From Boswellia sacra (Eukaryota; Streptophyta; Magnoliopsida; Sapindales; Burseraceae), in NCBI GenBank assembly GCA_013180625.2, contig SNVD02012978.1, forward strand, positions 434,001 to 498,000: a stretch of 64,000 nt of DNA. The letters are read 5' to 3'. Position 1 is the first letter of the stretch; each line of letters opens with the position of its first letter. Shown here one piece after another: positions 1-11,084 of this stretch. The position numbers were made by a program, and so were the translations under genes. A model generated the notes under the pieces. It was not told the DNA's origin and ran no database searches. It saw only the letters and a program-made list of their open reading frames with translations.

Positions 1-279
1 GAATTAGCTAGAGAAGACATTTACTGCACCATCTCATTGGTGTTTTGAAAGCTCTAAAAAGGCATAGTAATTGTGACAATACCTGTGTGAAGGAGCAGAA
101 TACAGATTGCAGGACCAATTCAACATCAATAAGACCCTGAATCAATATTCTTGAAGTATGAAAGAGGAATAGAATTCTAGCGTATGAGATGCATTACATA
201 CTGTCATCAAAAGATTTTATGGCATGTTTATAATGAGATGGGTATAGAAATTATGTTGGCAAAGACTACAATAAATAAT

Positions 280-600
280 GGGATAATATGATAAACTACC
301 CCTGAAGTTTAGCTAATTATCATGCGGAAAGCCTCTTATATAAATATATCAACGTGATCCCTAACGTTTGCGTTTAAGCTTCATCCAGGTCCAACCAACA
401 GATTCTGTTAGCTTTCAAATTAACGTTTTAGGGTATTTTAGTAAAATGACATAATTTATATGGGATAATATCATAAACCACTCCTGAAGTTTAGTTAATT
501 ATCATGCAGAAAGCCTCTTATGTAAATATATTAGCACGGTCCCTAACGTTTGCATTTAAGCTTCATCCAGGTCCAGCCAACAGATTCCGTTTGTGTAGAA
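280..600. repeat. Left terminal inverted repeat array of the MULE
   Basis: This array holds two tandem copies (280-461 and 462 to about 595). Both contain 'aagcctctta' and 'ccctaacgttt'. The outer copy ends with an AT-rich stretch before the next GGGATAATAT. The inner copy is shorter, diverging after the 'ccagccaacagattc' region. Confidence 0.8.
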
Positions 601-1189
601 ACTAAGAAAAAATTAAAAATACCATTTTGCCCTTACTTTTATATCCTTTCTTCTTTTTTTTCGCAGTCGAAAATCCAATCCCTTTTCACACCCACAGTTA
701 CCTCTCTCACCCCAACCTCTCAATCTCCAAACATAGCTTTGGCTGGCTACTGGTTCTTTATAAAATTTCAGCTTGAGAATTTTTTTTGTCTTTATTTTGT
801 TGCTTCATTTCAATACGTAGTGTTTGTGAATGTTTTCTTAGGTTGAGAAAATTTTTAAAGAAGTTAGTGAGGAAAAAGAAAAGCATGCCAGTTTTGGGTT
901 TTAGAATTTTTGCATAATTTTTTTAAACATAATTGTTGAAATAATCTGGATTTAATTTTGAATATTTGATTCTTTTTTTTTAATAACTTTGTGATTGAGT
1001 TGAGATGATGGGTGTTGATGGTGGAGGAAAATTCGGTGCTATCATGGTAGAGTCTTATGACGTATATTTTTTTATTTAAATGAATTTGATGGTGGTGATA
1101 GTGGCTATGGTGGTTATGGATGGTGATGCTTGTGTGATATGAAATGAAGATTTTAGAAAAGAAAATTCAAGGGTTAGTTTTTTGTTTAC

Positions 1190-1555
1190 TGATATGAAAT
1201 TATGTCATTTTACTAAAATACCCCAAAATGTTAATTTGAAAGCTAGCGGAATTTGTTGGCTGGACCTGGATGAAGCTTAAATGCAAACGTTAGGGACTGC
1301 GCTGATATATTTACATAAGAGGCTTTCCGTATGATAATTAGCTAAACTTCAAGGTGGTTTATGATATTATCCCATATGAAATTATGTAATTTTACTAAAA
1401 TACCCCAAAACGTTAATTTGAAATCTAACAGAATCTGTTGGCTGGACCTCGATGAAGTTTAGACACAAACGTTAGGGATGACGCTGATATATTTACATAA
1501 GAGGCTTTCCGCATGTACTTAGCTAAACTTCAAGGGTGGTTTATGATATTATCCC
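1190..1555. repeat. Right terminal inverted repeat array of the MULE
   Basis: These are inverted copies of the left array: inner about 1190-1373, outer 1374-1555, each ending ATTATCCC. The outer left and outer right copies have equal length and differ at scattered bases only (about 88% identical by eye). Confidence 0.8.
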
Positions 1556-2280
1556 AATAAATAATGAAGAAACATGAAAAGGAAAACTAAGGAAAATGAA
1601 TTTGTGCCCTTTGAACTTTTATTTAGTCGTTCTTGATAAACAACAAACCCAAACAACCAAATCCATACAATCTGATTAAATTACACAAATTTATTGGGTG
1701 GATAAATTAAAGGAAAATTATAGATGTTTTAAGAAATAAAATAGGATTTACTTTCCAATAACTCTGTGCTAAGTCAGGTTATATGAGTTTAGTTGTATAT
1801 CTGGAATTATTCTTTTTTTTTTTCTAATTATACCTGCTTTTTATAACACAGAATATATGGAAGTTTGGTAAGCTTACGTGTCATGCCTTTGAGGCTTACA
1901 CCTGGTTGAAGTATCTTCTCTTGTGCTTACATCTAATGTTCTTTTCCTTCTATTTAAATTCTCTTAAGGTTCTTCAGAAGACTTTAACTTCTCTAAAAGA
2001 AGGAAACAAGCGGAGAACTTTCTAGTAGGAAATTCAATGGTGGTTTTGAAATCATAAAACAGCCACCTTTTTCTTAGTTTCCTTTGGAAACGGAAGTCGA
2101 AACAGCTTACTATGTTAAAACAGTTTCGGCAAATTTTGTAGGGAGTTGAATGTTCTGTACAAGGTGATTGTTACATGTCCCACTTACTCGGATGGCTCAT
2201 TTATATGACCGCGAAATGAATGTTATATATGTTCCTTCTGATTTAGTTTTCTTCTAAGCTCTCATCTGGAAACATAAGTA

Positions 2281-2889
2281 CATAACATATCAGTAGGAGT
2301 TCACTTTATTTGTTTGTACTTAGTTCCTGTTATTATGTCGAATGGGAAAATGACTACGGTAAATGTACTTATATATTTTGTAAAATTTTGTATGATAATC
2401 ATGAATGAGTATATAAAAATTATAAACTAAATAAAAGATAAAAATATTACAAAAAGATTTATTTACACTTTTTATATAATGTTTTATAATTTTTATATAT
2501 TCATTAATTTTCAATTTTTATACAAATATTTACAAATGTACCAGTACGTTTTATATACCGTAGAATGACCCATCGAATGGACAGACTAGAGAAATTCCAT
2601 TTTTCACGAGTGAGCTGGGAGTGAGCTAGTCCATGGCTTACTTTGATTGGGCTTGATTGAAGGCCCACTAGGCAGAAGGCCTGCAACCTGCAGAATGGAG
2701 AGGTGGCCGTGGCACGAAGTTTACTCAATCAGTCAAATTGAAAACATTCTTAAAAGTATCTCTATTTAGTCCAAACTTTTTATCTCATTAAGTCCTATTT
2801 TAAAATTTATAAGAATAAAAACTGTAATATCTTATATTAACAACAATAAAAATAATCTAAGGTTTACAAAAACAACAAAACTTAAGAAT
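2281..2889. other. Intergenic, no gene seen
   Basis: AT-rich DNA. The short minus-strand frames here (2320-2514 and 2504-2728) show no recognisable domain or codon pattern. Nothing else is supported. Confidence 0.6.
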
Positions 2890-3560
2890 TCGACGATAGA
2901 TAAGACCTTGAAACAATATTTATGAAGAATGAAAATGGAATGGAATTCTAGCGTGTGAGCTGCATTCAATAATGATCAAAAGCTTTTATAGCATGCTAAG
3001 AATAAGATGGATTTAGAAAAGGCCTAACTAAATAATAAAAGGAAGATGAAAGGGAAAAATAAGGGTTATAAATTTGTACCCTATTGAACTTGTCCTGCTT
3101 TTATTGTACTTGCTTTATATAAAATAGAATATATGGAAATTTGGTAAGATTACTCATCATGCCTTTGAGGCGCACACTTGGCTGAAGTGTCTCGTCTTGT
3201 GCTTACATCGCAAGCTCTTTTCCCTTTATGTTAGCATAGTAAGTACATAGGATTGAAAATAAACTTAAATCAAACTTTGTTGAAGGTTGGTTTCAAATGC
3301 ATGGTTGTTTAGAAGTTTTAATTCCTCTAAAAGCAGGGCATAAGTACAGAACTTTCTAGTAGGAAATTCAAAGGTGGTGTTGAAATCATAAAACAACTAC
3401 CTTTTTTTTAGTTTCCTTCGCAAACAAAATTCGAAACAGCTTAATATGTTAAAACTATTTCTGCAAATTTTATAGGGAGTTGAATGTTCTGAATTCAGTG
3501 CTTGTTCCTCTTACTTAGATGAGCTCATTTTTCTGATAATGCTTGTTCCATCAAGTGGAC
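2890..3560. repeat. Local duplication copy A2 (empty-site copy)
   Basis: Matches 119-279 joined to 1556-2275, with many substitutions. It lacks the 1.28-kb Mutator-type insertion, so it serves as a related empty site. No coding capacity is seen. Confidence 0.8.
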
Positions 3561-3579
3561 ACAATCTTATGATAAAGGA

Positions 3580-4421
3580 GTATAGATAATGCCAACATTT
3601 TGACTAATCTAGTTCATCATTCATTCCATTTGCAATTTTTTTAAATGTGAATGGATTATATTGATATTGTTACCTTGCAAAGGGAATGTGTGTGTTTAGA
3701 AGCTAGCCCCTACATTGATTTGTATTGATTGAAGATTAAATGATGAAAAAAGTGCCTTCCCAGATGAGCAAAATTTTTTTTTGGGAAAGAAATCCATTTG
3801 TATCTTGACTTCATGAAAATGCGAAATTTGGAGTGTATTAGATAACAATGTTTGAAATTCTGCAGTAGATTAGGTGAGCATATTTCTGAATTCCTGTTTG
3901 TAAGATCAACAGAACTCATGAAAGTCCTTTATCTAACATTTATCAGTAAGTATGCGTCTCCACATTGTGCTCCTTTGATCAATGTTATCCTCAAAATTCT
4001 TACCCAACTTGCCGCCTTTGAGAATCATTTCTTCTGTAGTCTGAAAAAAAAGAATCCTAATCTTTTGCCATCTGGATTGGCTCCTCGTGCTAGAGCTTCA
4101 TTAGCTGATTAGCTAAATGAAGAATAATACTAAAGCTCAGAATTAAGGAATTTGACTGGTTTCATCGTGCATTCTAATTTATTCTATCAGCTTGGTGCTA
4201 CTTGAATTTTATATCCCTTGCAAATAGACAAGGATTCCTGCCTGAGTCATTTTTTTCTTTTTTTGGTAATATTGATAAGCATGGCCGAATAAGACACCTG
4301 CATATAGGCAATTGAAGATACACTAGGTTTTGGAGTAATTACTAATCATGTAAACTGTGGCATGGGAAAAATGGGCTAGAATAAATGAATAAATTAACAA
4401 CATGAGGCAGGTGTTTAGATT
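3580..4421. repeat. Duplicated CNL 3'-flank-type DNA, copy B1
   Basis: Matches 31780-32795, which lies in the 3' flank of CNL2, in the same orientation. Shared words include 'agctagccc', 'aaatccatttgt' and 'acactagg.tttggag'. Homology runs up to the exact base where the copia LTR begins (4422). The 86-codon frame at 3852-4112 is open, but the paralogous copy is disrupted, so I do not call it a gene. I infer that a CNL gene or its flank once lay nearby. Confidence 0.7.
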
Positions 4422-4860
4422 TGTTACGAGATTGAGCACTCCCGCCGTAGCTCAAATAAAAGACAAGAAACAAATTGTTACGTTAAAAATAATAATCTGG
4501 GTGACACTGTCTTCCATAAAAAATAAAATAGACAACTTGGGCGGCTCAGCCTTCCACAATAAATAAATTAAAGGAAAAAATAAAGGCACAGAAATTTAAC
4601 GTGGTAAAACCTTCAATTTGAGCGAAACTTCCACAGGACAAGACTGAATATTTTACTATGAATAAAAATATTACGATCTCTCTCACAATTAGAATGGAGG
4701 AGATAACAAGGGATAAAGAAGAGAAAAGCTTAATACATAAGCTTGGGACAAATCAAAGGGGGGGAGGAGGCTTTATTATATAGCCAAGCCTCCCCACTTA
4801 CATTTTGTTTCCCACCAATGTGGGATTGTGTGAAAGGCAGAAATGCCTTCACACTTCACA
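4422..4860 (-). repeat. 3' LTR of the truncated copia element
   Basis: On the plus strand it starts TGTTACGAG and ends CTTCACA, 439 bp. The adjacent pyrimidine run at 4861-4871 reads AAGTGGGAGAA on the element's own strand, a typical polypurine tract. A candidate 5-bp target copy, AGATT, precedes it (4417-4421). The partner copy is lost with the 5' end. Confidence 0.75.
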
Positions 4861-4912
4861 TTCTCCCACTTGAAGGTATTTTTCATTTCAGTCTTGTCTT
4901 TATACATGCTGC

Positions 4913-5880
4913 TCAAGTCTCTAATAGGCCACAAGATGTTCTACACAAGATGAACTTATCAGTATTGATTGGTTTGATTAATGCATCTGCTATGTTATCC
5001 TTTGTGTGGATTTTCTGTATATCCACTATTCCATCTTCTACTACTTCTCGTACATAATGATATTGAACTCCTATGTGCTTCGTCCTTGAATGAAAGGCTG
5101 GATTCCTTGCAATATGCAAGGCACTCTGACTGTCACAAAATAAAGAAATCTTCTCTTGTTTGTGCTCGAGTTCCTCCAATAACCTTTTGATTCAAACAGC
5201 TTCCTTGCAAGCTTGTGTAGCTACCATATACTCTGCTTCTATTGTAGATAGAGCAACAACAGTTTGAAGTTTTGATACCCCGCTCACAGCACTTCCTGCA
5301 AGTGTAAACACATAGCCTGTAGTGGACTTCCTTTTGTCAATATCTCCTACAAAATCTGAATCAACATAGCCATTGACAATGAACTCTGATCCTCCATAGC
5401 ATAGTGCAGCATCAGAGGTCCCTTTGATGTATCTAAGGATCCTCTTAATAGAATTCCAATGCTCTCTCCCCGGATTAGCCATGAATATACTGACCGCTCC
5501 CACTGCTTGTGTAATGTCTGGTCTTATATAAATCATAGCATACATTAGGCTCCCCACTGCTGATGCATACGGTACTCGAGACATTTCTATCCTCTTCGCT
5601 TCATTGCTAGGACTCGTACTTGAGGACAATTTATGATTAACAGAAGTGGGGTGGAAATTGGCCAATAATCTTGCATGTTGAAGCGGCGCAAGATTTTCTT
5701 CAACTAGTTCTTTTGAGATAGCCAAATCTTCTTGTTTTTTCTGTGTCGGTGAATTTGCATCCCTAGAATCTTGTTTACTGGTCTTAAATCCTTTATTTCA
5801 AATCCCCTAGCTAATTGTGCCTTTAATTCTTAGACCTGATCTTTGTTAGTGCCTGCTACTAACATATCATCCACGTACAA
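4913..5880 (-). pseudogene. Copia pol remnant: end of RT and RNase H
   Basis: Two frames, 5192-5725 and 4913-5179, together cover the C-terminal part of copia pol. Recognisable RNase H motifs are [39 protein letters not shown] and ADALIKPI. A break near 5180-5191 separates the two parts. Above 5725 the reverse transcriptase end continues with at least one stop, up to the YVDDML catalytic box near 5855-5880. The gene cannot make an intact product. Family assignment is secure; function is lost. Confidence 0.85.
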
Positions 5881-5884
5881 TGAT

Positions 5885-6193
5885 CTCTGTTTTCTCTGAT
5901 GAGTTAAGCTCTATGTTGGTACAAGAGATTTGATTTATTCATCATCAACCTTGGGTACAACAGACTCAGTTTAGATCATTGTACGTATTACAAGAGATTT
6001 GAGGAAGACTTTGTCATTTTGCTGCTTGCTACTAACATATCATCCACGTACAACAGCAAAATGACAAAGTCTTCCTCAAATCTCTTGTAATACGTACAAT
6101 GATCTAAACTGAGTCTGTTGTACCCAAGGTTGATGATGAATAAATCAAATCTCTTGTACCAACATAGAGCTTAACTCATCAGAGAAAACAGAG
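5885..6193. repeat. Perfect 140-bp inverted repeat with 29-bp spacer
   Basis: The arms 5885-6024 and 6054-6193 are exact reverse complements over 140 bp, with no mismatch or gap when read base by base. The spacer (6025-6053) repeats the copia YVDD box region, also present just left of the palindrome at 5852-5880. The arms contain copia RT sequence plus about 28 bp of non-copia flank (6166-6193). The inversion therefore happened after the element was truncated at its present site. Confidence 0.95.
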
Positions 6194-6345
6194 CTTCATA
6201 TAGGATGATTTTGAAACACTAAATTAACTATTTAGGCCTAGAAGACCTAGAGAGAACCTATTAATTTTTCATTTGATAATGCTAAGTTAATAATATGATT
6301 TCTAAGTTTACCAACATTTTGTAAAAAGGAAGGAAAAAATGCACA
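6194..6345. repeat. Dispersed duplication C1 (pair at about 16500-16660)
   Basis: This stretch matches 16505-16660; shared words include 'atttaggcctag', 'gagagaacctat' and 'gttaataatatgatttct'. A weaker partial copy lies at 16290-16350. It is non-coding. It flanks the truncated copia on one side and lies 3' of CNL1 on the other. Confidence 0.75.
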
Positions 6346-6621
6346 AGAAAATATAGAGTCACGAACTGTATCCTTCATGGTTGGCAATTACCAACTTAAG
6401 GAATTTTAGAGGCAGAGTCATGAATTTTTTCCAGGACAAAAACGTTTTGCGTAACAAGTAAAAGATATTTACAAGTGATGCCATCAAATTACTTAACAAA
6501 AAAGTGGAAAATAAAGAAAAATAAATACTAAAGTACAACCATTACAAATCATTAATCACACTGATGAACACTTAAATATGTATGTTTAATAAGAGCTTAA
6601 TTCATTATAGTGTATTAATAG
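6346..6621. other. Intergenic spacer
   Basis: No gene, repeat or RNA recognised between duplication C1 and the Athila/Tat-like LTR. Confidence 0.5.
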
Positions 6622-8457
6622 TGTCATTAAATTCGTCAACTTAAGCATATTTTTGGTCTTTGTATCTTTTGAATTAGCTTTATCTTAATTTCAGTTTTTG
6701 TTACAGGTTCGGTAAAATGGGCATAACTTTCTATTTATAGATTAGAATAGTGCAAATCTTGATTTGTTAGAAAGCTGATTAAATTATCTACAAGATTGTA
6801 TTTCACAAGTATCATCAAAGTCGGGCTCTTAGTGGATAAAAAATGGGCTTGAAGTGAACCCATCTGTAGTTTCAGCCTAGCCTGACCATGCCTCAGTATT
6901 TTGACCATATCTCTTGATGTATGTATCTAAATCGTATAAATCAAGATGTTATAGAAAGCTAAGAGAAATATCTACAACTTTCATGAAGACATGTGATCAA
7001 AATTCTAAATAATTCGATGCCAGAATTGGTAGTCAAAGTCGGTGCACATGATGATCCCAATTATCAACAAGATATTTGACAATTATCCCTTTGTAAATTG
7101 ACAAGTTAACCCCTGAATGTATCTATAAATAAGAGTGCCTTGTGACCCATTAGGGCATCTTGGCCTTTGGCTGTGATCTCTTATTATTGTGTTTTCTCTC
7201 TTGTGTTTGTTCTTTTAATGTTATTAATAAATCTTCTTTTTCTTACAATTTGTTTTCTTTCTTTTATAATGTTTTGCTAAATTCTCTTTTGCTAAGGTAA
7301 AAGGGTGAAACACTTGATATAAGAATAAGGATTTTCTAATCCTTGACATGTGCTTTATAATCATAATCTTTTGTTATTTATTTTATATTATTTATATTTA
7401 TTTCTCTAATTAATTTTGACACCACTCGTAAAGTAGAGGTCTTGATCAATTATAGACAATACTTGGCACATCAAATGCTTGGATCCTTTCTAGATGTCGT
7501 ATGATTCTTTCTTACCGACATAAGTCAAGTTAGGAACCTTAATTTGTTGTAGACATATGGTGATTGGCACATTGGATGCTTGAACCCATTTACAAGAAGT
7601 GGTATAAATATTGGTGATAAAACAAATATAATTCATATAACTAAAATGAGCTTAAATGACATACCTTCTGATTGTAACCTCCTTAATGTGTGGATTTCAA
7701 TTGAGTTATAATTGGGTTATTTATCTTTATTTGATATATCAAGGGCGGATCCCCTGACCTTAGCTTTCATTGTTATTGTGTTAGTTTCTCTTAATTGTGT
7801 ATTTTAGTTATTCTCGTTTATTATTTATGAATTTGTTATTTTATTTGCTATGGTAGGTTTTATCACTTATTTTCATAAATGGTTTTACCACTGTTTGTTT
7901 TTGTTTCACATTGAATGGTCGGTAGTACCGCCTACCATCTTTATCTTTATTTGTTAATATTATTTGTTATTTATTTGAATCATTCATATTATATTTGCTC
8001 TCGTTCTATAGTTTGTACCGCTAAATCTCCCTTCCTCGTGGATCAATTTCGGTCTTACCGGGTTTATTACTTTGACACTCCTATACTTGGGAGATAATTC
8101 ATTTTTGGATGTGTCAAGTTTTTGGCGCCGTTGCCAAGAAGGTAAAATTTGGTGTATAAAATTGTAAGCTTTTTCTTTTTTCCTTTTTTATTTTTATTTT
8201 TCTTGCATGTGTTCATCTTTTCTTTCTCTTTGCATTAGTTGGTAGAATTGTTAGGAGCCACTCATCTTCTTTGGGAAACATGCTCAAACCCAACCAAGAA
8301 CATTAATGGACTGTATAAATCTTATAAGAACTTGTGCACAATCATGCATAGTATTCCCTCATGAAGCAATATATTTTGATCATGAATCAGATTTCATTCA
8401 ATTCTTAGATGTTGAAAACCCATTTTTGCACTTGAACTTTTATGTCCTTGATTAGTA
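6622..8457 (+). mobile_element. 5' end of an Athila/Tat-like Ty3/gypsy element (LTR, PBS, start of gag)
   Basis: A long LTR-like sequence (about 6622-8116, TGTCATTAAA to GTGTCA) contains a polyadenylation-like AATAAATC near 7222. It is followed by TGGCGCCGTTGCC (8123-8135), the classic primer-binding site complementary to Asp tRNA used by Athila and Tat elements. Downstream, a gag-like reading runs from about 8290 to 8457, with RTLMDC, SCIVFPHEA and an ENPFLHL segment as in that lineage. It ends in a stop, and the rest of the element is absent. The left LTR edge is inferred from the TG start only. Confidence 0.65.
8123..8135 (+). other. Primer-binding site for Asp tRNA
   Basis: TGGCGCCGTTGCC, six bases after the presumed LTR end. 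It matches the 3' end complement of tRNA-Asp, used by Athila/Tat-type elements. Confidence 0.75.
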
Positions 8458-8944
8458 ATTTTTTTTTTAATTATCAAACACTAAAAATAGATACTCGAAA
8501 ACCCAACCAAAAAGGAAGTGTTCAACAATAATAATTGAGGCCAAAAAGAGATTTTGCAAATTTAATTTAGAAAATGGATTCGTTTTATACCAATGGTCCC
8601 TAAAAATGTGTTGACTATGAGCCAAAATTATTTAAAAGCATTTTTCCTACGTGACATTAACAAAAAATTAATATTGCTAGAGTTCTAAACATAAAATTTA
8701 TCAAATCCCAAAATGGTATGCTATAATATAATTTTATCTGATTGTGATCACAAGGGCGGCTAGGCCTATGATGATAATCATGTTTGGTCATAACTAACAC
8801 CAACTTAATTTCTTAATTAATTAACTATAAAGTTCAAGATTATTACTATTATTATTATGATTATATTTTATATATAATCGTGGATCGTAGTGTCATTCAA
8901 CGAGAATAACTAATAAAATTGAAAAACGAAGAAAATAAATAATG
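8458..8944. other. Intergenic, no gene seen
   Basis: AT-rich DNA with homopolymer runs. Nothing is supported beyond short chance frames. Confidence 0.5.
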
Positions 8945-9135
8945 TGATCTTTTATTTAGTAGTTCTAGATATGCAACAAATTCAAACAACCAAATCCATA
9001 CAATCTGATCACATTGCACAAATTTGTTAGGTGGATAAATAAAAGAAAAATTAAACAATTTTTAAGAAATAAAATAAGATCTACCTATCCAATAACTTTG
9101 TGCTAAGTCAGGTTATATGAGTTTAGTTGATATAT
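8945..9135. repeat. Local duplication copy A3
   Basis: Matches about 1610-1800 in direct orientation, including 'caaccaaatccatacaatctgat' and 'tgtgctaagtcaggttatat'. It is non-coding and gives a third copy of this segment in the first 10 kb. Confidence 0.8.
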
Positions 9136-9331
9136 ATGCTAATGTTGCATACAATTTGTGACCTTAGAATCAAGGCTTACAGGATTTAGGTTGTCTTTGT
9201 AGAACATTAAAATTTCTATAGCAACAAATTGAGTTTTTCGATTTCTTTCTGAAAATCCTGTAATGTTCTTTGTGGTTCTGCCATTGTTGCACATACTAAT
9301 TTGACATTTCTGAATTTTTCAACTGTAGTAA

Positions 9332-9571
9332 TTGTATATAATCAAAATCTTTGTCTTAATCACTCTACCTATAAGCTTCCTAGAAGTATCCCCTAAAACG
9401 TCAGATTGCAGTTTATTATTTTCTTCTAAATGTTTCAATGTAACTCATGTGTCCCAGGAATGTGTATATCCATTTTACAACAACTGTTGTCGCTTGAATG
9501 TGCACTCTAGGCCATGGAAGTTGGGATTGTGTTATCAACCTGCAACCTCGACTTGTTATGATTCCAATTAG
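9332..9571 (+). CDS. Hypothetical small cysteine-rich secreted peptide
   Basis: A 79-codon frame. The first 20 or so residues form a hydrophobic leader (IFVLITLPISFL after a Lys), like a signal peptide. The mature part has seven cysteines spaced C-x7-C-x9-C-x7-CC-x13-C-x7-C. The adjacent CC pair recalls lipid-transfer-like folds, but the count is odd and the spacing fits no family I know. It stands alone between repeats. No clear promoter was identified, and the true gene may have further exons. A chance frame is a real alternative. Confidence 0.3.
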   Translation: MYIIKIFVLITLPISFLEVSPKTSDCSLLFSSKCFNVTHVSQECVYPFYNNCCRLNVHSRPWKLGLCYQPATSTCYDSN

Positions 9572-10415
9572 GGAAATGGCGCGTAGCATCTATGGTGAGT
9601 ACTGAGTTTTCTTAAAATGAAAAAAAAATGCTACTCATAATGTCCAAACAAAGTGTCAGTCATGAGTTACTATTCGCTCCAAGGATTTGTGGTATGGAAT
9701 CACAGGGTGGGCAAGACAATACAATTTACACATTCAGTAATTCACATAATAAGCTTGAGCTAAGCTGACAAAGCATTCAACATCTAATGTACATTTACCA
9801 CATTACAAATGACCAAAAGTTTTTGTATCGTGCTTCAAGTTAATATCTATTTACTCCCAGGAATTGGAAGATTCACCTCTTCAATATCGAAAATCCTAAC
9901 ACTCATCCTGTAAAATTATTTTACATGATCGGAAAATGTGGATAGATACTTCTAGGCTACTTTCCCTTTTTTTCCAAAGGTATGGTAAGAATGCTCAACA
10001 GTTCAAGCAAAGGTACAACAAGTAGAGCCCTAAAGAGACAAACAGAAACATGTGTTGTTCTCCTTTGCAATGACTTTCTTTGCCTTAAACTGCTGGAAGT
10101 TTAGTAGAACTTGAACTACAATGTGAGATGTGAACGTGATTTTATACATACCACAAGGTTTCCGCCCCACTTGCTGCAACTGCAGGTCCACGGTTAGTCC
10201 ATATATAAGATAAAACTTGGAAGTTTGGTGTTTCCACTTTTCTCTTTCACATATATCACTTGCTATAGTGAATTTGATATCTGGGTTTTGCTTTTAGGGC
10301 TCAAAGTGAATTTATCAGTTCATTTGCTTTCCTAAGCCAAGATGTCTCTTTTGTGAGATAAAATAGAAGTCCCCAATAGATATTATACATTTATAGTAGT
10401 GGCAAAAGTTGATAT
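9572..10415. other. Intergenic, no gene seen
   Basis: No recognisable coding segment or repeat on either strand. It ends at the GATAT target copy (10411-10415) of the complete copia element. Confidence 0.5.
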
Positions 10416-10983
10416 TGTTATGCACGGTGGAAGTGATAACCAACAGAACAACCAAATGTACAACCACAAACTATGCTAGATAATTGAATATAATAGCAAC
10501 TAAAGAGGCAACCAATCAACCACAATGCAGAAATAGAAAGAACACCAAGATTTAACGAGGTTCGGTATAAATACCTACGTCCTTGGGCGCCGCTGAAGAA
10601 ACTTTTCACTATCTTCAAAAAGAATTACAAACTTTTGGGTCACAATACAAATTCCACAACTATTGGGCCAAACTGTAATTACCCGAATAGTTGGGTCAAA
10701 CTGTAATTACCTAAACAATTGGACAATACTACAAATACCCAAAACAAAGGGGGAAAAATAAATATTACAAACTTTAAGGTCCTTAATGAAAGGCCCTTAA
10801 ACTATGAGGTCTTATATGTGAGACCTTACAAATAGAGGGGGTGGAAGAGAATTTCCAATGGGACAACTAAGTGAGAAGACTTGGCTTTTATTTATAAGCC
10901 CAAGTCTCTCCAACACAAAGACTCCCACTCCATGTGGGATCCTTGCACACACACACAATGGCTAAAGAGCCACAATTCTAACA
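10416..10983 (-). repeat. 3' LTR of the complete copia element
   Basis: 568 bp, TGTTATGCACGG to AATTCTAACA on the plus strand. It pairs with 15249-15814. It contains a short (AC)n run near 10947. Confidence 0.95.
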
Positions 10984-11084
10984 ATTCTCCACCTTGGCGA
11001 TTTAGCCATTCCACCACAAAACTCTTCTTTTTTCCACATTCTCTATCACAACTGCAACGCCTCCAAATGCGCCCACTGGCGCGG

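Larger units (their letters stand above)
280..1555. mobile_element. Non-autonomous Mutator-like element (MULE/MITE) with doubled terminal repeats
   Basis: The element begins GGGATAATAT and ends ATATTATCCC. It is flanked by an exact 10-bp direct repeat, AATAAATAAT (270-279 and 1556-1565); 8-11 bp target duplications are typical of the Mutator superfamily. Each end carries about 182 bp of inverted repeat, and a second copy of that repeat stands in tandem just inside it. The central 590 bp encodes nothing recognisable; the 98-codon reading frame at 550-846 starts inside the repeat. The paralogous DNA near 3025-3050 has the uninterrupted site with a single copy of the target sequence, which confirms both boundaries. 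Confidence 0.85.
119..2275. repeat. Local duplication copy A1, interrupted by a Mutator-type element
   Basis: Bases 119-279 and 1556-2275 together match 2890-3560 in the same order and orientation; shared words include the 'gaattctagcgt.tgag.tgcatt' stretch and 'aactttctagtaggaaattcaa'. A shorter part (about 1610-1800) is also found at 8945-9135. The element at 280-1555 is absent from the second copy. No coding capacity is evident, and I see no recognised gene in this stretch. Confidence 0.8.
4422..6165 (-). mobile_element. Truncated Ty1/copia retrotransposon (3' half plus 3' LTR)
   Basis: On the minus strand the order is end of reverse transcriptase, RNase H, polypurine tract, then an LTR. 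The 5' LTR, gag, protease and integrase are missing. Coding similarity ends near 6165. There the sequence joins flanking DNA that is also found near 16500. The element sits precisely at the end of duplication copy B1. The paralogous site near 32785 lacks it, which supports the left boundary. The internal reverse transcriptase region has been rearranged by an inverted duplication (5885-6193). Confidence 0.85.

Noticed and set aside
550..846. 98-codon plus-strand frame
   Set aside because: It begins inside the terminal repeat of the Mutator-type element and has no domain or leader; a chance frame.
3852..4112. 86-codon frame in copy B1
   Set aside because: The duplicated copy at 31780-32795 does not keep it open, so it is not under coding constraint.
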